This document shows, in pieces, positions 10,350 to 18,899 of a stretch of 32,191 bases of DNA. The DNA is taken from NCBI GenBank assembly GCA_004297845.1, contig SCSP01000118.1:1-32191 (forward strand), written 5' to 3'. The position numbers and the translations under genes were made by a program. Source of the DNA: Bacteroidota bacterium (GTDB lineage Bacteria > Bacteroidota > Bacteroidia > Palsa-948). Numbering within the stretch: position 1 is the first letter of the stretch; each line of letters opens with the position of its first letter. The notes beneath the pieces are model-generated. The model saw nothing but the letters and a program-made list of their open reading frames with translations, had not been told where the DNA came from and ran no database searches.

Positions 10350-11117
10350 ATGAAAGGAGTCCTGTATTTAATTCCCGTTCCAATCTCCGATGAGGAAGAA
10401 AACTCAGGCTTGGTATATCCTTTGCTGGAATCAACTGTTAACACCCTTTCTGAATTCATAGTAGAAGACCTCAAAACTACCAGGCGTTCCCTCCGTAAAA
10501 TTTTTTTTACAGGCGAATTTGATAAAATGACCTTTCACGTTTTGAATAAACATACGGATACAAAAAGCATTGGAAGTTTTTTAGCCAGTGCTGACAAAGG
10601 AAAAAATATTGGTTTACTCAGCGAAGCCGGTATGCCCTGCATTGCAGATCCCGGAAGTGATATTGTGCGTTTGGCTCACAGCAAAAACATCAGGGTTGTT
10701 CCGCTTTACGGGCAATCCTCCATCTTCTTGGCCCTCGCAGCATCCGGATTGAACGGACAGAATTTTATTTTCCATGGTTATTTGCCGAAGGAACAGAAAG
10801 AGAGGAGAAAGAAACTGAAGGAACTCAGCCCATCCCTGCCTTCCCAAAGGGGAGGTACTACTACAAGTCCTTCTTCCCTTCAGGAAGGATTTAGGACGGG
10901 CTTGGGCTGTACTCACATTTTTATTGAAACTCCGTACCGCAACAACCACCTTTTATCAGATATCCTCTCAACATGTTCTCCCGAAACGCTGCTCTGTGTT
11001 GCCATGAACGTAACCGGTAAATCAGAAATGATCCTCACAAAATCAATTGCGGAGTGGAGGAAGGTGGTGCTTCCAAGCCTTGATAAACAGCCGACTGTGT
11101 TTTTGTTGGGGAGATAG
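10350..11117 (+). CDS. SAM-dependent methyltransferase, RsmI/tetrapyrrole methylase-like
   Basis: GKNIGLLSEAGMPCIADPGSDIVRLAH, VVPLYGQSSIFLALAASGLNGQNFIFHGYLPK, IFIETPYRNN. Confidence 0.88.
   Translation: MKGVLYLIPVPISDEEENSGLVYPLLESTVNTLSEFIVEDLKTTRRSLRKIFFTGEFDKMTFHVLNKHTDTKSIGSFLASADKGKNIGLLSEAGMPCIADPGSDIVRLAHSKNIRVVPLYGQSSIFLALAASGLNGQNFIFHGYLPKEQKERRKKLKELSPSLPSQRGGTTTSPSSLQEGFRTGLGCTHIFIETPYRNNHLLSDILSTCSPETLLCVAMNVTGKSEMILTKSIAEWRKVVLPSLDKQPTVFLLGR
10826..10909. repeat. 84-bp composite palindromic element in-frame inside the rsmI-like gene
   Basis: Outer cagcccatccc...gggcttgggctg, inner cttcccaaaggggag and ccttcttcccttcaggaagg hairpins; encodes SPSLPSQRGGTTTSPSSLQEGFRTGLGC. Confidence 0.85.
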
Positions 11118-11138
11118 AACGTGACAGAAATGGCTATT

Positions 11139-12071
11139 CTATATATTTTCGAGGGAAAAGGTTTCCTTCAGCCTCACTCCCTTTTCAGTTTTTTGAACTG
11201 TGCAGCACTCGTTAATTGGGTCGTGCTCAAAAAACAAAACGTATTTTTCTTCCGCAGCTTTATTTAGAAACTTTTCTTTTTCTTCCAATGTGATCAGAGG
11301 ACGGGTATCATAACCCATTACATAGGGAAGCGGAATATGGCCGGTTGTAGGTATCAGATCTGCGACATATACAACTGTTTTGTCTTTATATTTGATATGA
11401 GGATGCATCATCGCATCGGTGTGGCCGTGGGAAAATAATACCCCACTCCAACTCTCCCCAAAGGGGAGAGAGCCATACGCCAAACCTTCTCCCCCTTGGG
11501 GGGAGATAAGAGAGGAGGTGGGATAGGTAATGAATTTTAGGTGACCACTTTCTTTGATCGGTAAAATATTCTCACTAAGGAAACTTGCTTTTTCTCTCTT
11601 ATTGGGTTTGGTTGCCCATTCCCAATGTTGCTCGTTACTCCAATAGGTGGCATTCCTGAAGGTAAGTTCAAAATCATCTTTTAAATATACACTCCTGCTA
11701 TCCCCCCTTTGGGGCGTGGGAGGGTGTTTCCATTTCACGCTGCCTCCGCAATGATCAAAGTGAAGGTGTGAAAGAAATACGTCCGTAATATCATTGGAAG
11801 TAAATCCATATTTTCCCAAAGATTTTTCAAGCGTATTGTCACCATGCAAGTAGTAATAAGAAAAGAATTTAGCATCCTGCTTGCTTCCCATGCCATTGTC
11901 AATCAGGATGAGTTTGTTTCCATCTTCTATCAGCAGCGCACGCATGGCAAGAGATATCATGTTGTTCTCATCGGCAGGATTGGTTCTGTTCCAGATGGAT
12001 TTTGGAACCACTCCGAACATAGCGCCTCCATCAAGTTTGAAGTATCCTGTATTTATTGAGTAAAGTTTCAT
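11139..12071 (-). CDS. MBL-fold metallo-hydrolase
   Basis: DVFLSHLHFDHCGG (HxHxDH), FSHGHTDAM, VVYVADLIPTTGH. Confidence 0.92.
   Translation of the reverse strand: MKLYSINTGYFKLDGGAMFGVVPKSIWNRTNPADENNMISLAMRALLIEDGNKLILIDNGMGSKQDAKFFSYYYLHGDNTLEKSLGKYGFTSNDITDVFLSHLHFDHCGGSVKWKHPPTPQRGDSRSVYLKDDFELTFRNATYWSNEQHWEWATKPNKREKASFLSENILPIKESGHLKFITYPTSSLISPQGGEGLAYGSLPFGESWSGVLFSHGHTDAMMHPHIKYKDKTVVYVADLIPTTGHIPLPYVMGYDTRPLITLEEKEKFLNKAAEEKYVLFFEHDPINECCTVQKTEKGVRLKETFSLENI
11441..11524. repeat. Composite palindromic element inside the MBL hydrolase gene
   Basis: ccccactccaactctccccaaaggggagagagcc...ccttctcccccttggggggagataagagaggaggtgggat; two hairpins within outer arms. Confidence 0.82.
11694..11727. 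repeat. Second, shorter palindromic element inside the MBL hydrolase gene
   Basis: ctgctatccccccttttggggcgtgggagggtg-type sequence encoding HPPTPQRGDSRS. Confidence 0.6.
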
Positions 12072-12092
12072 CCTGGTTACTAATAAATGAAT

Positions 12093-12175
12093 CAGTTACG
12101 AATGTTATTAATCAGTACGGTAAAGTTAAAAATTAGGTGAATACTAATACGTGTGATTCGTTACATTCGTAACCG
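12093..12175. repeat. Imperfect inverted repeat upstream of mpl
   Basis: cagttacgaatgttattaatca (12093-12114) versus tgattcgttacattcgtaaccg (12154-12175), 18 of 22 complementary. Confidence 0.75.
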
Positions 12176-12188
12176 ATTTGTAATTCGT

Positions 12189-13568
12189 ATGCGGGTACAT
12201 TTTATAGCGGTTGGCGGAGCGGTTATGCACAATTTAGCAATTGCTCTACACAAAAAGGGATTTTCAGTAACCGGCTCTGATGACGAAATTGTGGAGCCTT
12301 CTAAAACGCGTTTAGAGAAGTTTGGCTTGCTTCCGGCAGAGATGGGATGGTTCCCTGAAAGGATATCTAAAGAACTGGATGCGGTAATACTTGGTATGCA
12401 TGCTCGTCTGGATAATCCGGAACTGGTGCGAGCGCAGGAATCAGGTCTGAAAATTTATTCTTACCCCGAATATATTTATGAGCAGACGAAAGATAAAATA
12501 AGGATTGTAGTTGGTGGCAGTCATGGAAAAACTACCATCACCGCGATGATCCTTCATGTATTAAAGAGTTGTGGTAAGGATTTTGATTACTTGGTTGGCG
12601 CACAGGTAGAAGGTTTTGACACCATGGTCAAGCTTACAGATTCTGCAACTGTTGCAGTTTTTGAGGGAGATGAGTACCTTGCTTCCCCTATAGACCGCAG
12701 ACCTAAATTCCTCCTCTATAAACCGGATGTTGCTTTGTTAAGCGGAATTGCCTGGGATCACATAAATGTATTTCCGACTTTTCAAAGTTACGTAGAGCAA
12801 TTCAGGAAATTCATTGATTGCATTGAACAGTCCGGTTCATTGGTGTATTGCGAAGTGGATGAAGAAGTGATAAAGCTTGTGAAGGCTGCTCGTAAGGATA
12901 TTCGGGAATATCCATATTCGATCCCAAAACATAAAATTGAAAATGGAATAACATACTTAACTCCAACTCTTCAGGGTAGAGCAGGGGAAGGACTTTATCC
13001 TTTGCAGATTTACGGTGATCACAACCTGATGAATATTAATGGAGCCCGTTTGGTTTGCAAACAGGTGGGCATCAGTGATGAGCAGTTCTATCAGGCTATA
13101 TCTGCCTTTAAAGGCGCTGCAAAGCGGCTTGAGCTGATCGCTAAGAACGAAAACTGTTCCTTCTACAAAGACTTCGCACATTCCCCCTCAAAAGTAACAG
13201 CCACCATTGAGGCAGTTAAAAAACAGTTCCCTGAAAGAAAACTGACCGCTTGTCTTGAACTTCATACATTTAGCAGTCTTAATGAAAATTTCATGAAAGA
13301 GTATGCGGGATCAATGAATCTGGCAGACGAGGCTATAGTTTATTTCAATCCACATACTATAGAACATAAAAAACTTAAGCCAATTAGCGAAGAACAGGTG
13401 AAAGATTCGTTTGGCAGAAAATCCCTGAAAGTGATTACTGATTCGAAGCTGATTGCTCAGTATATCTCCGAACAGAACTGGGAAAAACAAAATCTCCTCA
13501 TGATGAGTTCCGGTACTTTTGACGGGATGGATTTTAAAGCAATTGGAGAGAAAATTAATTCTCGCTGA
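12189..13568 (+). CDS. mpl: UDP-N-acetylmuramate:tripeptide ligase (Mpl/MurC-like)
   Basis: MRVHFIAVGGAVMHNLAIALHKKGFSVTGSDD, GGSHGKTTITAMILHVL, YKDFAHSPSKVTATIEAV; ATG at 12189 preferred. Confidence 0.88.
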   Translation: MRVHFIAVGGAVMHNLAIALHKKGFSVTGSDDEIVEPSKTRLEKFGLLPAEMGWFPERISKELDAVILGMHARLDNPELVRAQESGLKIYSYPEYIYEQTKDKIRIVVGGSHGKTTITAMILHVLKSCGKDFDYLVGAQVEGFDTMVKLTDSATVAVFEGDEYLASPIDRRPKFLLYKPDVALLSGIAWDHINVFPTFQSYVEQFRKFIDCIEQSGSLVYCEVDEEVIKLVKAARKDIREYPYSIPKHKIENGITYLTPTLQGRAGEGLYPLQIYGDHNLMNINGARLVCKQVGISDEQFYQAISAFKGAAKRLELIAKNENCSFYKDFAHSPSKVTATIEAVKKQFPERKLTACLELHTFSSLNENFMKEYAGSMNLADEAIVYFNPHTIEHKKLKPISEEQVKDSFGRKSLKVITDSKLIAQYISEQNWEKQNLLMMSSGTFDGMDFKAIGEKINSR

Positions 13569-14070
13569 TCTTCGGCTTTCTAACAAGGAATGAAGAAAGC
13601 ATAAACGAAAGCACGGTTCCTGTTCCTAGAATTCCTACCAGAGCGACAGTGGCCTGTTTGAAAGGCGAATAGAATTCAGTAAGCATCTTAATGGCCTCTT
13701 GAATTTCAGCTTCAGATTTATTTTCCTGAGCGCCCAGTCGTTTTGCTTCCGCAATCCAATGGACAATAACTTCTCTGTCTATGTAAGAATAATGAATGTA
13801 CGTGTAGAGTGCAATGAGCAAGCATGCGGAGATTGATATTTTAACTCCGGCAACCATCACTTGCCGTATGTTAATAAAGCCTCCGAATTTCTGATCTCTT
13901 TTATGTCTAATTCCTGCATATAAAGGAAATCCGGTTAGCCCGAGAGTAATTAACCCGGAATATGCGCCAACGCCTGTAAATTGAGTGTGTGTAAAAAAAG
14001 CAGCGAGCTTAATTGCAATATATATCCCGGTGGAGAGCAGGGCGCACCTAAAAGAATAGTTCAGATTCAT
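13555..14070 (-). CDS. DUF4199-like membrane protein
   Basis: Multi-TM protein with GIRHKRDQKFGGFINIRQVMVAGVKISI; overlaps the mpl 3' end by 14 bp (convergent). Confidence 0.75.
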   Translation of the reverse strand: MNLNYSFRCALLSTGIYIAIKLAAFFTHTQFTGVGAYSGLITLGLTGFPLYAGIRHKRDQKFGGFINIRQVMVAGVKISISACLLIALYTYIHYSYIDREVIVHWIAEAKRLGAQENKSEAEIQEAIKMLTEFYSPFKQATVALVGILGTGTVLSFMLSSFLVRKPKISEN

Positions 14071-14072
14071 TC

Positions 14073-15617
14073 CTAGCTGTTCATTGAAACAAGGAACTCC
14101 TCATTGCTTTGCGTATTCTTCATTCTTTCCTTGATAAATTCCATGGCTTCCAGCGGAGTCATGTCCGAAAGATGTTTGCGGAGTATCCATAGGCGCTGCA
14201 GTGTTTCCTTGTCAACCAGCAGATCATCTCTTCGGGTGCTGGATGCGGTGATATCAATGGAAGGATAGATGCGTTTGTTGGCAAGTTTTCTGTCTAATTG
14301 CATTTCACTGTTCCCTGTTCCTTTAAATTCCTCAAAGATCACATCATCCATTTTAGAGCCGGTTTCCGTAAGAGCTGTAGCAAGAATGGTAAGTGAACCG
14401 CCATTCTCAATTTTTCGTGCAGCGCCAAAAAAGCGTTTTGGCTTTTGAAGCGCTGTTGCTTCCACACCGCCCGATAAAACTTTTCCGGATGAAGGGGAAA
14501 GAGTATTGTAAGCTCGTGCAAGGCGAGTGATGGAGTCGAGGAGGATTACGACATCGTGTCCGCACTCAACCATGCGCTTTGCTTTTTCCAATACAATATT
14601 TGCAATACGTGCATGGCGCTCGGCAGGTTCATCAAATGTGGAAGAAATAACTTCGGCATTTACGCTGCGTGCCATGTCCGTAACTTCTTCCGGACGTTCA
14701 TCGATTAAAAGAACGATGAGGTAGGCTTCCGGATGATTGGCTGAAATAGCGTTTGCCAGTTCTTTCAATAGAACTGTTTTTCCTGTTTTGGGTTGTGCAA
14801 CAATAAGTGCGCGCTGCCCTTTTCCGATAGGAGTAAAAAGATCTATGATACGCATAGACATATTTTGTTCCTTTGGTTTTGCGAGCTTGAATTTTTCGTT
14901 CGGAAATAGCGGAGTAAGATGGTCGAACGGAACCCGGTCGCGAACATAAGAGGGATCGCGCCCGTTAATGCTTTCTACTTTTATGAGCGGAAAATATTTT
15001 TCACCTTCTTTCGGTGGGCGGATAGCGCCTTTTACTGTATCACCGGTCTTCAATCCAAACAAGCGTATTTGAGACTGTGATACATATACATCGTCCGGTG
15101 AATTCAAATATTGGTAATCGGAAGAGCGCAGAAATCCATAGCCATCGGGCATTATCTCCAAAACACCTTCTCCATCAACAATTCCGTCAAAATTTATTTC
15201 AACTCGTTTTTCCTGGCGTTGAGAATCCTGTGGTTGTTGCTGTTGTACATCTTCTCTTGTTTCGCTTGGAGAAATCACGGGATCAACAGGAAGTGAGAAT
15301 TTCTCTGTTTCGTGGTAGGATTGCTCCGTACGGGATAGCTGCTCATTAGCAGAGGAATTGTCTCCATTATTGTCGTTAATGTAATTGTCATCGCCCATTT
15401 TTTGAGGTTTAGAGGAAGAGGCTCTTTTATCATCGAAGCCCACTTTTTTGTTTTTAGGAGTATCGGCTGTTTTGGCAGAATTTACAGCTTGAAAGTCAAG
15501 TATCTTGTAAATGATATCCTGTTTTTTGAGTGAATCGAATTTAGGGACGTTCAGCTTTTCAGCAATATCACGAAGATCGTTGAGGGCTTTGCCGTTTAGT
15601 TCAATAATGTCGTACAT
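14073..15617 (-). CDS. rho: Transcription termination factor Rho
   Basis: Walker [40 protein letters not shown]; acidic/Asn-rich N-terminal insertion. Confidence 0.98.
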   Translation of the reverse strand: MYDIIELNGKALNDLRDIAEKLNVPKFDSLKKQDIIYKILDFQAVNSAKTADTPKNKKVGFDDKRASSSKPQKMGDDNYINDNNGDNSSANEQLSRTEQSYHETEKFSLPVDPVISPSETREDVQQQQPQDSQRQEKRVEINFDGIVDGEGVLEIMPDGYGFLRSSDYQYLNSPDDVYVSQSQIRLFGLKTGDTVKGAIRPPKEGEKYFPLIKVESINGRDPSYVRDRVPFDHLTPLFPNEKFKLAKPKEQNMSMRIIDLFTPIGKGQRALIVAQPKTGKTVLLKELANAISANHPEAYLIVLLIDERPEEVTDMARSVNAEVISSTFDEPAERHARIANIVLEKAKRMVECGHDVVILLDSITRLARAYNTLSPSSGKVLSGGVEATALQKPKRFFGAARKIENGGSLTILATALTETGSKMDDVIFEEFKGTGNSEMQLDRKLANKRIYPSIDITASSTRRDDLLVDKETLQRLWILRKHLSDMTPLEAMEFIKERMKNTQSNEEFLVSMNS

Positions 15618-15885
15618 AGGTGGGTAGAAATTTGAAATTAAGGGTTAAAAAATTATGAATTTTGGAAGAGAAAAATATCTAAATAAAAATTGTATATAAA
15701 TAGCGTAATACGCTGATAATCATTAAACTATTTGTATTGATAGATATATCGCCCAAGAATAAAACGAGTGCTAACCAATAAGTGTTTTTTATCAAGAAAA
15801 TGAGGCAGATAAGTATTTGGAATTATTAATGAACCAGTCCGCAGGACTCCTAACGGAGAGGAATAACACGCCAAAGATAGGAAGA
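15618..15885 (-). promoter_or_regulatory. Long 5' leader of rho with hairpins and an upstream TATCTTTG -7 element
   Basis: On the minus strand, TATCTTTG (15873-15880) precedes tcctctccgttaggagtcctgcggact (agtcc-tgc-ggact hairpin), ~255 nt before the rho ATG. Confidence 0.4.
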
Positions 15886-15951
15886 AATTTGAATATATAA
15901 TGCTGAATCAATAATTAATTTTTTATTGAATAATGGTCATTTTACATGCGC

Positions 15952-17310
15952 CTAGTGCGTCAGGGAGTTAAACCGCTTCATCCCTATCAACTGGTCGTAA
16001 TTGCTGTTAATGGGTTTGTGGTAAACATAAATTACATAATCGTTCTCCGTTTCATAATGTGAGCCTTCAATGTAGGATTCATCCCCTGCTTTTTCATTGT
16101 CATTTAAATACATGTATTCGTAATTGTAATACCCCTGTTTCAAATAAAGGGTTGCCTCGTATCCTCCCAAAGTTTTGTTGTAATGCATTTTATTCTCATT
16201 GCTGTATTTCCAGTTGCTGAGCGCGCCAAAAACATACAGACTTCCGTTTTCTGCCGCTTCTTTCATTGGCAATGTAAAATGCACATACACGTATTCCGCC
16301 TCTGTTTCGCTGGCAGCAGGGGAGCTTTCCTGGCGGGTAATTTTATATTTCCCGTTTATATCCCTGTCTGACAAATACTGAAGGAAGTTTCTTTTTGTGC
16401 CGGGGAAAAGATAAACGTGATCCTTTTTTGCCGAGTCGGATGAATTGGATTTCACGAACTCCGAATTCCATCGCAGGCTTTTGATGTCAAAATTCCGGAA
16501 TTCGTTTCCTCCAGGAAAAACATTATCCTGGTCGTGATCATAGGTAAGTTCATTGTCTTTTACAAAAATCGGTTTCAGTTTGGTAATGGCGTTATCCCAT
16601 CGGTCATTTTGCATGACTACTACTTTCAAGTCCTGATAAGGGTTTGTGATCTGGTATCCGCTGGTTTGGATGGAAAAATCAATTTCCTGTTTGTAATTGT
16701 ATTCATCCAGAATGGTTGCGTGGTGAATATCGGGTATTATGTTAACACGTTCATCAATTACCATAAAACATTTTGTCAGAATCAGGTCATTCTGCTCGTA
16801 ATCCAGGAAAACTTTCAGAAGGTAATTTCCGGATTTGGTGGGTTTCAGGTTTTCGGTCGGAAATAAAAGTTCGTAATGCAAGTATCGCTGAATGGTGTTT
16901 TTCGAGTACTGGTAATCATTTATGTTGTCGTCAAAAAAACCGCTGATGTACTCGGAGGGAAGCATCCTGTCGCTGGGCATCCAGTTTGCATCGCAGTGAA
17001 TGATGGTGAATTTGTAACTCTTGGATTCTCCGTCCAGATCGTCAAATGTGAGTTTTAGCTTCTCGGTGGAGCCAAGTTTAATAACCGGAGCAGAAAATTC
17101 CCAATCCTCTTTTTGAAGCTGCACAGTACGTATGTTCTTCTTGTAGGTATAATCCTCATAGCGCAGAAAGTTTTTCTCGTAGTATGGTGGATTTTCTGTC
17201 TGTGAGAAGGAAAATGAAGGGAATATCAGGAAGAGCAGATAACAGACAATAGGCAGTCGACAATTGTTTTGTTTGTTGTTTACTCTGAATTGTCTGCTGC
17301 AACATTTCAT
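15952..17310 (-). CDS. Type IX secretion plug-like protein (DUF5103 type)
   Basis: Signal-like N-term then ENPPYYEKNFLRYEDYTYKKNIRTVQL..PVIKLGSTEKLKLTFDDLDGESKSYKFTIIHCDANW; YYNYEYMYLND. Confidence 0.85.
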   Translation of the reverse strand: MKCCSRQFRVNNKQNNCRLPIVCYLLFLIFPSFSFSQTENPPYYEKNFLRYEDYTYKKNIRTVQLQKEDWEFSAPVIKLGSTEKLKLTFDDLDGESKSYKFTIIHCDANWMPSDRMLPSEYISGFFDDNINDYQYSKNTIQRYLHYELLFPTENLKPTKSGNYLLKVFLDYEQNDLILTKCFMVIDERVNIIPDIHHATILDEYNYKQEIDFSIQTSGYQITNPYQDLKVVVMQNDRWDNAITKLKPIFVKDNELTYDHDQDNVFPGGNEFRNFDIKSLRWNSEFVKSNSSDSAKKDHVYLFPGTKRNFLQYLSDRDINGKYKITRQESSPAASETEAEYVYVHFTLPMKEAAENGSLYVFGALSNWKYSNENKMHYNKTLGGYEATLYLKQGYYNYEYMYLNDNEKAGDESYIEGSHYETENDYVIYVYHKPINSNYDQLIGMKRFNSLTH

Positions 17311-17330
17311 TTTTCAAAAATCGAGAATGA

Positions 17331-18056
17331 TTAATTTATATTGCCTGCCTCTCCCGTTTCTTCCTCCGGCTCCTGGAACGCAAGCAGTGTCATGTGTCCC
17401 AGATGCCACACCGGATTGATGCTCACATGGTCGATAAATTTGGTTTCCGAATAGCAGGAGGCTGTTTCATTAATGGGCTTCTGTTGTATTCCTCCACGCA
17501 TAATGATAAAAACTACGGGAAATAAAATTGGGATAACAATAATTTTTCGTTTTGTAGGGGCGGTGGAGTAGGGCATCACCATCAGCATCAGCGCACGGAA
17601 CAGTAAAACAAAAATCGTGATCACCACTGCTACACCAATACATACGCCAACCAGTTCAAGGGTGGTCATGTAAGGAAACATTTTCGCGGGCGCAATGAGA
17701 TAATATAAAGTATTGTAGTTGATCAGGGCGTTCCATTCCCCGTACATGACGATATTTGAAATGCAAAGCAAGGTAATCACAGAGATCATTGCCAGGTTAT
17801 AAAAGTGATTAATCTTGTTGAGAAAATTATTTTTAAAGAACTGCTGGATCGCCCAAAGGAGGAGCGGAATGGCGACAAGGTACGCGATGGTGGCAATATC
17901 GAGCCTGAATCCGTACAGGAATGAGGTAAGGGTCTCCGCGTATTTTCCGTCCGGGATTTTACTTGGATAGAGGAGGATGAAAGCCACCCTGTACAGGGTA
18001 AAAAACACCATCCAATACAAAGAAAGCTTCAAAAAATATAATAAGCCTCTGAGCAT
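17331..18056 (-). CDS. LTA synthase-like N-terminal membrane domain; sulfatase domain absent
   Basis: 241 aa: YPSKIPDGKYAETLTSFLYGFRLDIATIAYLVAIPLLL ... INETASCYSETKFIDHVSINPVWHL, then stop with no sulfatase motifs. Confidence 0.65.
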   Translation of the reverse strand: MLRGLLYFLKLSLYWMVFFTLYRVAFILLYPSKIPDGKYAETLTSFLYGFRLDIATIAYLVAIPLLLWAIQQFFKNNFLNKINHFYNLAMISVITLLCISNIVMYGEWNALINYNTLYYLIAPAKMFPYMTTLELVGVCIGVAVVITIFVLLFRALMLMVMPYSTAPTKRKIIVIPILFPVVFIIMRGGIQQKPINETASCYSETKFIDHVSINPVWHLGHMTLLAFQEPEEETGEAGNIN

Positions 18057-18802
18057 CAGTTCTGTTTAATGAGTTTTCCTGTTCCAACACCTTTCAGTAA
18101 TATTGCAGGGTTCCCTGCGTAGTAAATATTTCCTTCCCAGTCAATGGTTGCCGCAAGATCTGTTTGAACATTTACATGATCATTGCCTGAAGATTTTGAA
18201 TGTACCCAGGCAATCTCAGTCTGCAACTCTTCGCAGTGCAAATATCCTTCCCCCACATGCCAGCTGCCCAATATGTTGGTTTTCCCATGCAGTGTCAGGT
18301 CAGCGGTTGTATGCATATTCGTGTAAATAACACTTGCATTAACCGTAAGGTCGACATCCCCGGATTGGTGCGCCCAGATATCCAAGGTGTCACAAGTGAT
18401 TGTATCATCTGATTTCACAAGGCCGCTTCCAAGATTCCAGAGAAAGCGTAATGTTGGCATCGTAATGTACACATTGATGTTGCCTCGCTTGTAACTGCGT
18501 GCCCAATTGCAGAGATTTTTATTATCTATTTCCAATATCCCGCTGTCAACCTCAGTTTTTATGAGCGGAATCAGATTATTGCCTGCCTCAATGCTAACTT
18601 CCTGCGTGGTCCCCTGCTTAATAAATACATCTACATTACCTCTTACGCGGATCTTGGTGAAGGGAGATATCGTTCGCGACTCCGTAGCAACCTTCCCGGT
18701 GCGCTTAATGCAGTCCCACCTGTTTTCTTTATTGCATGAAAGATGAAACAAAGCGGGGAAACCCACAGCCAAAAACAGAAGCGTTCCGGATTTTTTTCTC
18801 AT
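18056..18802 (-). CDS. Head GIN domain (DUF2807-like) lipoprotein
   Basis: SRTISPFTKIRVRGNVDVFIKQGTTQEVSIEAGNNLIPLIKTEVDSGILEIDNKN; lipobox-like HLSC. Confidence 0.88.
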   Translation of the reverse strand: MRKKSGTLLFLAVGFPALFHLSCNKENRWDCIKRTGKVATESRTISPFTKIRVRGNVDVFIKQGTTQEVSIEAGNNLIPLIKTEVDSGILEIDNKNLCNWARSYKRGNINVYITMPTLRFLWNLGSGLVKSDDTITCDTLDIWAHQSGDVDLTVNASVIYTNMHTTADLTLHGKTNILGSWHVGEGYLHCEELQTEIAWVHSKSSGNDHVNVQTDLAATIDWEGNIYYAGNPAILLKGVGTGKLIKQN

Positions 18803-18885
18803 ATAATAAGGATGGCGAAGGTAAAAATATTTATCCGAATAGACAATTCTTAATGTTTTTTTATTTTTGATTAAAAAATTTTATG

Positions 18886-18893
18886 TAGGTTTG
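18886..18893 (+). promoter_or_regulatory. Candidate -7 element TAGGTTTG for the TPR glycosyltransferase-like gene
   Basis: TAGGTTTG at 18886-18893, 6 nt before ATG 18900; TTTG at 18866-18869. Confidence 0.5.
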
Positions 18894-18899
18894 AATGGA

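Noticed and set aside
10614-10949. 111-aa minus-strand ORF
   Set aside because: Antisense to the rsmI-like gene and opened partly by the palindromic element.
13555-13568. mpl and DUF4199 genes overlapping as a frameshift artefact
   Set aside because: A 14-bp convergent overlap of two intact genes is ordinary; likewise the abutting stops at 21050/21051.
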